DNA of 35,819 nucleotides from Cyanobacteria bacterium REEB67. GTDB lineage: Bacteria > Cyanobacteriota > Vampirovibrionia > Obscuribacterales > Obscuribacteraceae. The position numbers were made by a program, and so were the translations under genes. Shown here in pieces: positions 17,597 through 25,519 of the stretch (positions are counted from its first letter, which is position 1; the number at the start of each line of letters is the position of its first letter). The DNA is taken from assembly GCA_018971775.1 (NCBI GenBank), contig JAGXAB010000067.1, forward strand, positions 1 to 35,819, written 5' to 3'. Under the pieces are notes generated by a model. That model had not been told where the DNA came from and made no database searches. It worked only from the letters and a program-made list of their open reading frames with translations.

Positions 17597-18886
17597 TTAT
17601 TGCAGCCAGAGTGCCTGGGGACCGCGTAAAGTAAACGGTACACGGAAGTCGACATGGCCATTACTATTGCTGCCGCCTAAGGCGAAAGCTTCGCGCCAGG
17701 CAAAGAGCTTGCTCAGGGCTATTTCCAGCTCGACTTCGGCCAGCGACGCGCCGATGCAGCGGTGGATGCCGGCGCCGAACGAGAGCATCTGATTGCTCGG
17801 GGCGCGGTTGATATCGAAGCGTGCGGCGTCGGCAAAGACCTGCTCATCGCGATTGGCGCTGCCGAGCAAGAGCCAGCACATATCGCCCGGTCGGACCGTC
17901 TGACCGGCCATTTCGACCTCTACAGTCGCCAGGCGCGGAGCGGTCTGGGCCGGACTTTCATAGCGCAAGACTTCGGCTATAGTGCTAGTCATTAGCGGTG
18001 AAGGCGTGCTTGAGCCCTGCTCTTCCTGTCTCAAATGGGCGGACAAAATAGCCATTTGCTCGGCATTGCGCACCAGTGAATAGAGAGCATTGCCGATCAA
18101 ATTGGTGGTCGTCTCGTGACCGGCAATAAGCAATAAGATGCAATTACCGACAAGCTCTTCTGTTTTCAGTCGATCACCGTCCATCTCGGCTTGCACGAGG
18201 GTGGAGAGCAGGTCGTCTTTCGGCGCGCGGCGCCTTTCTTCAATGGCCGGTCGCAGATAGGCGGTCAGCGCCTCGACTGCTTTACCGGCGGCAATCAGGA
18301 CTTTTAAATCGGTATGGCGACCGGCTACAGCCGCCAGTTTCGTCGACCAGTCTTTGAGCTGGCCTTCTTGGGCCGGTGGAATGCCGAGCATGTGACCGAT
18401 CACTGCCATCGGCAGGGGAATGGCAAAATCTTCGATCAGGTCAAAAGGGGCATTGTTTGTCTCAGCCGATCGGGCCGCTATCTTTGCGATCAGATCGTCG
18501 CTCAACGCTTCTATTGTCGGACGCAAATCGCGCACGACCTGGCCGGTAAAGGCTTTGTTTAAGAGTGAGCGTACCCGGCCGTGATTGGGTGGATTGAGAT
18601 TGAGCAACCAGTTGTTGGAAACGCCCGAAATCGATTTTATATGCGGCAAGATGCTGACAATGAGCGGATTAGGCGCGTGCTTCCAGGTCTGGATTTGCTT
18701 CTCGAAGGTGGTATCGCGCAAGATCGCCGACACTTCGGCATGTCTTGAAATCAACCAGTATTTATTTTTCTTCGACCAGCAGACCGGCGTTTCGGCGCGC
18801 ATCTTTTGCAAAACCGGATAAGGGTCGTTGAGAAAGATGGGATCGGTGCTGGTAAGGGGATTGAATGAGACTTGCGTGGCGAGCAT
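17597..18886 (-). CDS. Cytochrome P450
   Basis: Soluble bacterial class P450 mono-oxygenase, 429 residues, a usual length. Seen: I-helix oxygen-activation motif AGHETT (255-260), K-helix ExxR as EVLR (305-308), and the haem loop FGAGIHRCIGASLAEVE (370-386) with proximal thiolate Cys377. Early elements such as the LNLNPPNHGRVRSLLNKAFT block (B'/C helix, HxxxR) are also normal. The substrate cannot be read from sequence. No ferredoxin or reductase gene is in the window, so electron partners must be elsewhere. The open frame extends 121 codons upstream to 19249, but that part overlaps the outer-membrane protein gene and looks random. The ATG at 18886 has GCGGA nearby and starts the alignable protein. 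It lies 64 bases downstream of that gene on the same strand. Confidence 0.92.
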   Translation of the reverse strand: MLATQVSFNPLTSTDPIFLNDPYPVLQKMRAETPVCWSKKNKYWLISRHAEVSAILRDTTFEKQIQTWKHAPNPLIVSILPHIKSISGVSNNWLLNLNPPNHGRVRSLLNKAFTGQVVRDLRPTIEALSDDLIAKIAARSAETNNAPFDLIEDFAIPLPMAVIGHMLGIPPAQEGQLKDWSTKLAAVAGRHTDLKVLIAAGKAVEALTAYLRPAIEERRRAPKDDLLSTLVQAEMDGDRLKTEELVGNCILLLIAGHETTTNLIGNALYSLVRNAEQMAILSAHLRQEEQGSSTPSPLMTSTIAEVLRYESPAQTAPRLATVEVEMAGQTVRPGDMCWLLLGSANRDEQVFADAARFDINRAPSNQMLSFGAGIHRCIGASLAEVELEIALSKLFAWREAFALGGSNSNGHVDFRVPFTLRGPQALWLQ

Positions 18887-18950
18887 GAAATTTCCGCAGT
18901 GAGCTGGCCTGAGCCAGCTGAGTAAATGACCCTGGCTATTATAGGTTAAA

Positions 18951-19742
18951 TTAAAAGCGGGGAAAGCGATCGAAGCGGAAGCTGTAACCGCAGCCAATAA
19001 ATGCTGCTGGCGCCGCCTTGTCCAGACCAAAGCCAAAGTGCATGTCGACTTGATGATGCCTGGCCGGTTTGTAGACGGCCCCGAAGTGGGCGATCTGTTG
19101 AGCTTGGGAGCCCTGGGTAAAAAAGCCGACATATTCGGCGAAGGCCGAGGCGCGGGCACCGATCGAGCGGCTGACGAGAAAATCCGGTTGGTACTGGACG
19201 TCGTGACCGGAATTGAGCACGAGAATCGACTGCATGCCTCCGACTGCATAGTTTTTATTGAGGGGGTAGGTCCAGGGCGCCCGGAAGACCGGTTGTACGC
19301 CCGGACCAGAGATGGTAGTACTGCCGGTCGGAAGATTGAGCGAGGCGGTCACTGCCACCTGGGCGTTTTTGATCGGCCCGAACTGCCTTTTGATGCCGAC
19401 CTCGCCCAGATCCGAAACGCCGCTGCGCGTCAGCGGCGTGTGCTCCTGGTGGGTGATTGAACAGTTGGGCACGTACATTTGAAACTCTGTCTTTTTTGTC
19501 AGCCCTACCCTGACTTGAGTCTCGGTCAGGTCGAAATAATTCAAACCATGTTGGAAGTGCTGATAGAGAGCGCCGTTTTCTAATTGGACGCTGGCGCGCG
19601 GCACCACCAGCGGTGACAACATGAAGCTCGGGCGATTGGTGTCTATATCATCGCTTTTTTCCAATGCCTCGGCGGGCACCCGCAGAAGGGCGCCGGCGAA
19701 TACGAAAATCATAATTGCCGGCAGGCGGGGCGCCTTTTTCAA
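18951..19742 (-). CDS. Outer-membrane transporter-like protein (MetA phenol-pathway type)
   Basis: Predicted outer-membrane beta-barrel of 263 residues. A signal peptide covers about residues 1-26 (MKKAPRLPAIMIFVFAGALL...AEA). The mature start DIDTNRPSFMLSPLVVPRASVQLENG matches the conserved opening of the family once described as the MetA-pathway phenol degradation transporter. The rest shows alternating-hydrophobicity strands: VRVGLTKKTEFQMYVP, GEVGIKRQFG, AVTASLNLPTGS, FGAVYKPARHHQVDMHFGFGL. It ends in GYSFRFDRFPRF, a C-terminal aromatic residue fitting BAM recognition. No cargo can be assigned. Its stop is 64 bases before the P450 start and its ATG is 18 bases after the stop of the KimA-like tail, so the three are probably one transcription unit. 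Confidence 0.8.
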   Translation of the reverse strand: MKKAPRLPAIMIFVFAGALLRVPAEALEKSDDIDTNRPSFMLSPLVVPRASVQLENGALYQHFQHGLNYFDLTETQVRVGLTKKTEFQMYVPNCSITHQEHTPLTRSGVSDLGEVGIKRQFGPIKNAQVAVTASLNLPTGSTTISGPGVQPVFRAPWTYPLNKNYAVGGMQSILVLNSGHDVQYQPDFLVSRSIGARASAFAEYVGFFTQGSQAQQIAHFGAVYKPARHHQVDMHFGFGLDKAAPAAFIGCGYSFRFDRFPRF

Positions 19743-19760
19743 GTGATTTACTCTCAGCTC

Positions 19761-20306
19761 TCAAGAATGTTTCGCCGCTACACTGTATCGCACATTCGAG
19801 ACAACCACCTCTGGTCTTGACAATAAAGCCACTTTCAAGAGCAATCCGGTGTTGCCATGGAGAAGTGTATGCCACCATTTATCCGAGGCAAATTCACCGA
19901 TGATTACGGTTACCATCTCATCGGGATGTTCTCTTTCTATTTCGTTGATAAAGGCAAGCAGTGGTTGCAGGAGGGAGCGATAGGGCGAGGGCAGGACGAC
20001 CAGCTCGACCTGGGGAAAAATATCGAGCCATTGTTTTCTAAACGCCGGCGTTTTTTCCGGCTCAATTTCTATATAGACGGCCTGGCAGTTCAGGCTGAGC
20101 GATTCTGCGTATCGCACCGAATTGACTGTACCGGCATGCACTCCCTGGACGAGCACCAGTACGTGGTTTTTGATCGGTGCCAGGTTTTGTGGATTTTTAT
20201 CGAAGACTAGCGCCCTGGCAAGATCGCGGTAGTGCCTTTCGATCTTGCTGAAGATAAACATGAGGATGGCAATTAAAACGATAATAAACCAGGCACCGTC
20301 CAGCAA
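19761..20306 (-). pseudogene. C-terminal part of the KimA-like transporter, out of frame
   Basis: This frame encodes the missing end of the transporter that begins at 21763. It holds the last two membrane helices (LLDGAWFIIVLIAILMFIF) and a soluble domain of about 140 residues (HVLVLVQGVHAGTVNSVRYAE, then PSPYRSLLQPLL), as in the C-terminal cytosolic domain of Bacillus KimA (YdaO). The frame is open upstream through TLIVFIDIISEK to the G6 run at 20349-20354. Its first start-like codon (TTG at 20306) has no ribosome site, so independent translation is unlikely. Adding one G to the run, or a -1 ribosomal slip, restores one protein of about 667 residues. Confidence 0.85.
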
Positions 20307-20335
20307 TTTTTCACTGATGATGTCGATGAAAACAA

Positions 20336-21763
20336 TCAGTGTAGCCAGCCCCCCAGGCCGTTGAGAATGGCTTTGGTACGCCAGTTTTTGCCTTTTTCCT
20401 TAAACCAGTGTTTGACCATGCCGAATTGTGAAAGCGTGAAGGCTTGAAAAACTCCGATCGTAAAAAATGGAATGAGCAGATCGACGCTGCCTTTTTTGGC
20501 AATGATGAAAAGGATGGAGAAAAATCCGAGTGCCACCACGCCATTGTCGAAAGCCAGCCTGTCTCCGAGATTGCTTAATTGCCTTGGCATATAGCCGTCG
20601 CGAGCCAGTATGGACGTGACTCTGGGAAAATCGGCGAAGCTGGTTTGCGCCGCCACCAGAAGAATCAAAGCCGTCGAAAATTGAGTGAGATTGTATAAGA
20701 TGCTGCCGAAGCCGCTCTTACCGAAGACCGTGCCGGAAATTTGATCGATAACCGCCGCCGCACTACTGCCGCCGCTTTCCCAGTAAACAATGTGCAGATT
20801 GACCGAGAGCCAGGCGATGCCGATGAAAATAGTGCCCAGTATAAAAGCCATCCAGGCCAGCGTGATCGCCGCATTTTTTGATTGCGGATCTTTGAAAGCA
20901 GGGATGCCATTGCTGACACACTCGACACCGGTCAATGCCGAGCAACCGGTGGCGAAGGCACGCAAAAAGATGGCCAGAGAAAAAGCGGCCATCGTGGCAT
21001 TTGTCTGAAGGTTTTGAGGCACGGCCTGGTTGGCATATTCTCTGTGCAATTGCCAACCAATAAATGGGCCCAGTAGACCAATCAAAATCATCAGATAGCA
21101 CATGCCGATAAAAAGATAGACCGGCAGGGCGAAAAGCACACCCGGTTCTTTCAGTCCGCGCAAATTGAGCCAGGTCATGATCAGGATGGCGCCAACGGCA
21201 TAAGCCACCATGTGTTCGCCAATATGGCAGGCGGCAAGTACAGGCACATCTTTTAGATTTTGCAGGCCGGAGGCAATCGAGACCGAAACGCAAAGCACAT
21301 AGTCGATCAAGAGCGCGGCCGCAGCCAGTAAGCCGAGGCGGTTGCCGAGATTGTCCTTGGTGACGATATAGGAGCCGCCGCCGCTCGGATAACCAAAAAT
21401 TGTCTGCGAATAGGATAGGGCAACCAGGACAAGGACGATGATGATGCAGGCGGAAATCAGTGTCACTTCCTGACTGTAGGCGACGGCCAGTCCCGGCATC
21501 CAGAGTCCGGCCATGGTTAGAGCCAGTAATATTTGTTGAGGACCGTAGGCTACCGATGAAATGGCATCGGAGCAAAAAATCGGCAATGCCAGAAGTTTGC
21601 GCAGACGGTTGACGTTTTGCTCTTTTGTCTCCAGCGGTTCTCCGTAGATGAGCCGGCGAGCCAGACGCCAGGGCAGATTCTTTTGAAAAATATGCTGGTC
21701 TGGATTTTCAGAGCAATTTTTTTCAGGATTGTTATTTGTCTTGTTGATGATTTCTTGAGACAT
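20336..21763 (-). CDS. KimA-like K+ transporter (APC superfamily), truncated by frameshift
   Basis: APC-superfamily permease resembling the high-affinity K+ importer KimA/YdaO. Diagnostic blocks: RRLIYGEPL start, FCSDAISSVAYGPQQILL, FGYPSGGGSYIVTKDNLG, LRAFATGCSALTGVECVSN, AAQTSFADFPRVTSILARDG and FTLSQFGMVKHW. About ten membrane helices are encoded before the frame stops at 475 residues, where KimA proteins continue to about 600 or more with two further helices and a cytosolic domain. Those missing parts are present in the next frame (19761-20306). As it stands, the product is probably non-functional unless frameshifting occurs. K+ specificity is inferred from family resemblance. In Firmicutes such genes are controlled by c-di-AMP riboswitches, but only about 150 bases lie between this start and the divergent gene at 21913 and I saw no such element. 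Confidence 0.85.
   Translation of the reverse strand: MSQEIINKTNNNPEKNCSENPDQHIFQKNLPWRLARRLIYGEPLETKEQNVNRLRKLLALPIFCSDAISSVAYGPQQILLALTMAGLWMPGLAVAYSQEVTLISACIIIVLVLVALSYSQTIFGYPSGGGSYIVTKDNLGNRLGLLAAAALLIDYVLCVSVSIASGLQNLKDVPVLAACHIGEHMVAYAVGAILIMTWLNLRGLKEPGVLFALPVYLFIGMCYLMILIGLLGPFIGWQLHREYANQAVPQNLQTNATMAAFSLAIFLRAFATGCSALTGVECVSNGIPAFKDPQSKNAAITLAWMAFILGTIFIGIAWLSVNLHIVYWESGGSSAAAVIDQISGTVFGKSGFGSILYNLTQFSTALILLVAAQTSFADFPRVTSILARDGYMPRQLSNLGDRLAFDNGVVALGFFSILFIIAKKGSVDLLIPFFTIGVFQAFTLSQFGMVKHWFKEKGKNWRTKAILNGLGGWLH
20348..20354 (-). other. G6C frameshift site in the KimA-like gene
   Basis: On the minus strand the codons CTG GGG GGC (codons 470-472) contain the heptamer G GGG GGC. 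This fits the X XXY YYZ form for -1 slippage, and slipping there continues in frame into GLATLIVFIDIISEKLL. It equally well marks a one-base loss in a G7 run, biological or from sequencing or assembly. Confidence 0.7.
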
Positions 21764-21912
21764 CCGTGAGCAGTTGCTGTCGACCTATTTATATGTTTCC
21801 AGTTTAGGCAAGCAGCCTGCAGGCGCGGATCAAGTTACCATCAAGATTGATTCGCACCGGCTCCAGCCCCTGTATGCTGGAGTTGCCGGTCAATCAGTCA
21901 GGAGTTTTTATC
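21764..21912. promoter_or_regulatory. Divergent promoter region
   Basis: This spacer of about 150 bases separates the leftward KimA-like unit from the rightward zinc-ribbon orphan and should hold both promoters. GGAG at 21901-21904 is the ribosome site of the rightward gene. No riboswitch fold or clear operator was recognised. Confidence 0.4.
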
Positions 21913-22632
21913 GTGGCGAAAAACTCGAAAAAACAAATTAGCTTTTTCGTCGATGAAAAGCTGGAGAAGTTGCTCGCGCTCTCCGAAGGAGCCGAGCGTG
22001 ACCGGACAATTAACGCCGCGCTTGCTATGTGGTTTGCTGCACAGTCTTCATCCGGGTCGCCGCATTCAGCTTCCTATCAAAATACTTTCTTGTCTTTTGT
22101 CGATTGGCTGAAAATTCAAAACGATCCTTTGATGCTCTCTACAAAGAGCGGCAGAAAAATATCTCTGACGCGGGTCTTGCAAAAGTTTGCCAGGCAAGAA
22201 GAGCGACGGCCGGTCAATACCGCCTGGGGTAGAGGCGAAGATCACGCAATTGGCGAAGAGCGTAGCGGCGGCGAATTACGAGATCTCGATGAACCTTTTT
22301 TGCCATCACTGTTCGAGCCCGGTGCGGTCGCCCTCGGTGGCAAGCGCTGCGATGTCTGCCAGAGAGTGCTCGACCGCGATGTAATCAATAGTCCCAGTCG
22401 GGGGCGAGTTTGTCGTTCTTGCTCGGAATTTCCCGGACTGAAACGTCCGAGTACGCAAGAATTTCGGAAGCAAGTCGGTATTGCCTACAGATTGCTTCTT
22501 GCTATCGATGCTGCTGAGTCGCGGGAGAAGGAAACACTGCTTGATCTCTTCGCCAAGCATTCTACTGAGGTGCAAGAAACGGCGATGTCAAGCTACCGGG
22601 CCGGCCGTGATTGGCCGCAATCGAAATCTTGA
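21913..22632 (+). CDS. Zinc-ribbon orphan with ribbon-helix-helix-like N-terminus
   Basis: Unrecognised protein of 239 residues. The GTG start is set by GGAG eight bases upstream; an ATG at 21847 has no ribosome site and its added residues look non-coding. The first 40 residues (KKQISFFVDEKLEKLLALSE...INAALAMWFA) have the strand-helix-helix spacing of small ribbon-helix-helix DNA-binding or antitoxin proteins, but I cannot confirm this. Residues 146-170 hold two CxxC pairs, CDVC (146-149) and CRSC (167-170), a probable structural zinc ribbon. The C-terminus is helical and charged, with no signal peptide or membrane helix. A cytosolic nucleic-acid-binding role is plausible but unproven. The gene stands about 100 bases before the porin gene and may or may not share its transcript. 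Confidence 0.6.
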   Translation: MAKNSKKQISFFVDEKLEKLLALSEGAERDRTINAALAMWFAAQSSSGSPHSASYQNTFLSFVDWLKIQNDPLMLSTKSGRKISLTRVLQKFARQEERRPVNTAWGRGEDHAIGEERSGGELRDLDEPFLPSLFEPGAVALGGKRCDVCQRVLDRDVINSPSRGRVCRSCSEFPGLKRPSTQEFRKQVGIAYRLLLAIDAAESREKETLLDLFAKHSTEVQETAMSSYRAGRDWPQSKS

Positions 22633-22736
22633 TGGAACCTTAATGGACTTGCACACGAATCTGATAGGTTCTTGTGAGTCTTTGCAGTAGTATCCTCCGA
22701 TAACCCAATAATTTTAAAAAAGGTGTCGAGGTCTCC

Positions 22737-24560
22737 ATGTCTTTGCGCACGTTGTTTTGCATCTATCTATCCTTCGTTGCTCTCTGCACGACAGCCCCTG
22801 CCGTCTTTGCTCAGGCTGCAAACAGCGAGCCGGCACAAATCTTGCAATTACATCCGACCATTGCTCTGGGTGACTCTTCGCTGGCTGTCAAAACCAGTGC
22901 ATCGACGTGCGCAATTTTGCAAGCATCGCCTTTGCCTTCAAGCCATCCTTCTGACGTCTTGGAAGGCGTTGGAAATACCGCCGGCGGCAAGTCCGCTACA
23001 CCAGCGGGTGCGCCTGTGGTCGGACAGGCCGGTGGCATTTCTCTTGGTTCTTCTGAAGCTTCGCAATTTTCCGATTCGAGCGCTTCTCTCTCTGCGCCGG
23101 CTCTTCGCGGCGAGCCTGCCCAGGCCGTGTCGGCTCCTACATCACTTTCTCCCGGGGCACTCGGTAAAAAGCCGTCCGTTATTGGAGTGGTGATGAGGAG
23201 CGCCGCCGAGACTTTGCAGCGCAACTTCAGCATGCCCGGTTACAATCCGCCGGTGACCGCCCCGCTTTTCAGGCGTGCGCCGCCGGCGCCACTGGACCCG
23301 GTCTTCCCCAGCACCGAATTTATCGGCACGAATGGTCAGGCCCCGATGGGCGTCAATGACAATAATGGCGCCGTTTATCCGCTCGAAAAGATGCTCTGGA
23401 AAACCTGCCCGATTATGGCCAAGTATCGCATTCGCGCCTATGGCTGGCTCAACCCCGGCTATAACTACGGTACATCCAGACATTCTAATTATCCGATGTC
23501 TTATATTGTCGCTGCTCGTCAATTGCACTGGGATCAGATCGTCATGCGTTTCGAACGTGTACCCGATACTGTCCAGCAGAAGCACGTCGATTGGGGCTTC
23601 CGCTTCACCAGCTTGTATGGTGAGGACTATCGCTTCACTTTGTCCAAGGGATGGGTGAGCAATCAACTGCTCAAAAATAACTATCTCACCGGCTGGGACC
23701 CGGTCGAATGTTATGGCGAGCTCTATGTGCCCAAGATCGGCGAACGTCGCCTTTTTGACGGTTTGCTCGTTCGCGTCGGTCGCTATGTTTCCTGTCCCGA
23801 CATCGAAGCTCAACTTGCTCCGGACAACTATCTATTTACCCACTCGATTATGTTTACAGTCGACACCTACACCCAGACCGGTATTCAAAATTGGCTGCAA
23901 CTGAATAAGTACTGGAATGTCATGCTCGGTTTTCACGGCGGCGCCGATACTGCTCCCTGGACAAATTCGACCGTACCGACGGCACAGTTTCTGGTGCGCT
24001 GGACGGGCAAGGGCAATAAAGATTCTATTTATGCTGGTATCAACGATCTGAATGGCTTGCCATTCCGCAATCCGATGCCCGGTCAAAAAGGCAAGGACAA
24101 CCTGCAGCAGGTCAACTTCAACTGGACGCACGTCTTCAATAAACGCTGTCATACAGTCACCGAGGTCTATTACCTCTGGTCACGCAATGCCCTCGTCGGC
24201 GGTACCGTCAACAACGGCCCGCTCCGTCCGTATGGCGGCGGCGGCGGCCCGGGTGCATACTTGCCAGGCTATTCGCATGCGATCGGTATGGTAAATTACA
24301 CTCTTTTCAAAGTCTCGGATAAAGACTATATCTGCTTGCGGCCCCTCGACTTCCTTTCGGACCGACGCGGCTGGCGCACGGGCTATCCGACCGAATATAT
24401 GAGCGGCACAATCGGCTGGACGCACCGTTTTTCCGACACCTTGTGCATACGACCGGAGTTTCGCATCGAGCGCTCTCTGCGCAATCAGGTCACTCCCTAC
24501 GACAACGGTAAAAAACTAGGTCAAACTACTTTTGCCTGCGACATCATTCAGCGTTTTTAG
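22737..24560 (+). CDS. BBP2-family outer-membrane beta-barrel porin
   Basis: Predicted outer-membrane protein of 607 residues in the putative beta-barrel porin-2 (OmpL-like, BBP2) family. A signal peptide spans about 1-25 (ending AVFAQA). About residues 26-195 are Ser/Ala/Pro-rich, a linker longer than I would expect for the family. The barrel (about 200-607) shows family-conserved runs: RAYGWLNPGYNYGTSRHSNYP; RFERVPDTVQQKHVDWGFR; VRVGRYVSCPDIEAQLAPDN; FTVDTYTQTGIQNWLQLNKYW; GADTAPWTNS; RPYGGGGGPGAYLPGYSHA. It ends FACDIIQRF, with terminal Phe as a BAM signal. GAGGT lies eight bases before the ATG. The solute is unknown. The next gene starts within about 10-30 bases, so the two are a likely operon. 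Confidence 0.9.
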   Translation: MSLRTLFCIYLSFVALCTTAPAVFAQAANSEPAQILQLHPTIALGDSSLAVKTSASTCAILQASPLPSSHPSDVLEGVGNTAGGKSATPAGAPVVGQAGGISLGSSEASQFSDSSASLSAPALRGEPAQAVSAPTSLSPGALGKKPSVIGVVMRSAAETLQRNFSMPGYNPPVTAPLFRRAPPAPLDPVFPSTEFIGTNGQAPMGVNDNNGAVYPLEKMLWKTCPIMAKYRIRAYGWLNPGYNYGTSRHSNYPMSYIVAARQLHWDQIVMRFERVPDTVQQKHVDWGFRFTSLYGEDYRFTLSKGWVSNQLLKNNYLTGWDPVECYGELYVPKIGERRLFDGLLVRVGRYVSCPDIEAQLAPDNYLFTHSIMFTVDTYTQTGIQNWLQLNKYWNVMLGFHGGADTAPWTNSTVPTAQFLVRWTGKGNKDSIYAGINDLNGLPFRNPMPGQKGKDNLQQVNFNWTHVFNKRCHTVTEVYYLWSRNALVGGTVNNGPLRPYGGGGGPGAYLPGYSHAIGMVNYTLFKVSDKDYICLRPLDFLSDRRGWRTGYPTEYMSGTIGWTHRFSDTLCIRPEFRIERSLRNQVTPYDNGKKLGQTTFACDIIQRF

Positions 24561-24592
24561 GTGGCGTCTTGCAAAAAGGGACATTTACTCCG

Positions 24593-25519
24593 ATGACAAA
24601 ATTGCCGATATCAATGTTGCTGGCTCTGCTGGCTATTTCCCTGGCCGGTCAGATGGCTTACGGCGCCGAACCTGAGCTGACGCCGGATGCCATGCCCTCG
24701 CTTAAACCTGCTCTGGGGGCCCCGGTTGACGCTGCTTCTCGGGCATCTACCCCGGCGCAGGCCGGCTCGCCCGACGCCTCGGCCGCACCGTCAAAACTAT
24801 CTGCCGCGCCCCAGCCGCTCGCCAGGCGACTTTCGGCTGCGCCTGCAAACGCTGCCGGTTTCCTTTTTGGTACCGTTGTCGGCACGTCAGTATGCATGGT
24901 GCGCAAATTTCCTCAGGAATTGCGCGAGCAGGCCCACACGATTGCCGGTAGCTTCACCGATAAAGAAAGTAAATTATTGCTGGTGCCAGCCACTCTTGTC
25001 GGCATCATTCCCGCTGGATTTATTTCACTGTGCGAGGCTCCCGTCTATTCTTTTCGCGATGCCTGGATGGCGGAAAAACCATTTAGCAAGGAGCAATTCA
25101 GCCTGACTGCTCTTGACCCGCCCGAACGTGTGCCGCATGATTATGTCGAGCCATCGCCGGCTGCTCCTCCGGTTGTTCCTCCGGCTGCTCCGCCGGCCGC
25201 TTCCTTGCCCTCAGCCGGTTCGTCGGCAAGCAATGCTTCCTTGCCCTCGCGTATCTTCGGTGCCGCCGCCGGTATCATTGTCGGCATTCCTGTTTGTGCA
25301 GTGCGCCGGCCGATTGCCGGTGAAAACTACGGCATCGACAGTACCGCCGGCAGACATTCCGAACCGCGCAAAAAAATTCCCGCCGCCTTCCTCTATGCGC
25401 CCTGTGCCATTGTGACAGGGCTGATCGAGTCGCCCTTTTATGCTTTGAACAACAGTCTGGTTAATTTCAATAAGCCTTTCAGCAAAGAGCAATTCAGTCT
25501 CGTTGACGAAAAGCACTAA
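24593..25519 (+). CDS. Exported protein with internal duplication
   Basis: Unrecognised exported protein, 308 residues from this ATG. A signal peptide covers about 1-24 (MTKLPISMLLALLAISLAGQ, cleavage near AYGA). After an Ala/Pro/Ser-rich spacer come two copies of one domain, about residues 88-171 and 219-303, separated by a Pro-rich linker (PAAPPVVPPAAPPAA). Both copies begin FG..(V/I)VG..VC.VR(K/R), contain a hydrophobic AxLVGIIPAGFISLCEAPVYS-type segment, and end in the identical KPFSKEQFSL. The hydrophobic parts could be membrane-associated hairpins. A TTG at 24569 with AGGTGG overlapping the porin stop is an alternative start. The gene sits directly behind the BBP2 porin, so a role in envelope or porin assembly is possible but only by context. 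It converges on the next gene with overlapping stop codons. Confidence 0.65.
   Translation: MTKLPISMLLALLAISLAGQMAYGAEPELTPDAMPSLKPALGAPVDAASRASTPAQAGSPDASAAPSKLSAAPQPLARRLSAAPANAAGFLFGTVVGTSVCMVRKFPQELREQAHTIAGSFTDKESKLLLVPATLVGIIPAGFISLCEAPVYSFRDAWMAEKPFSKEQFSLTALDPPERVPHDYVEPSPAAPPVVPPAAPPAASLPSAGSSASNASLPSRIFGAAAGIIVGIPVCAVRRPIAGENYGIDSTAGRHSEPRKKIPAAFLYAPCAIVTGLIESPFYALNNSLVNFNKPFSKEQFSLVDEKH

Noticed and set aside
18887..19249. 121-codon N-terminal extension of the P450 frame
   Set aside because: It lies inside the outer-membrane protein gene in another frame, is Ser/Arg-rich and unlike P450 N-termini; the ATG at 18886 begins the family match.
21764..21912. c-di-AMP riboswitch before the KimA-like gene
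   Set aside because: Considered because Firmicute kimA genes have one; the spacer is short and I could not find its conserved elements.
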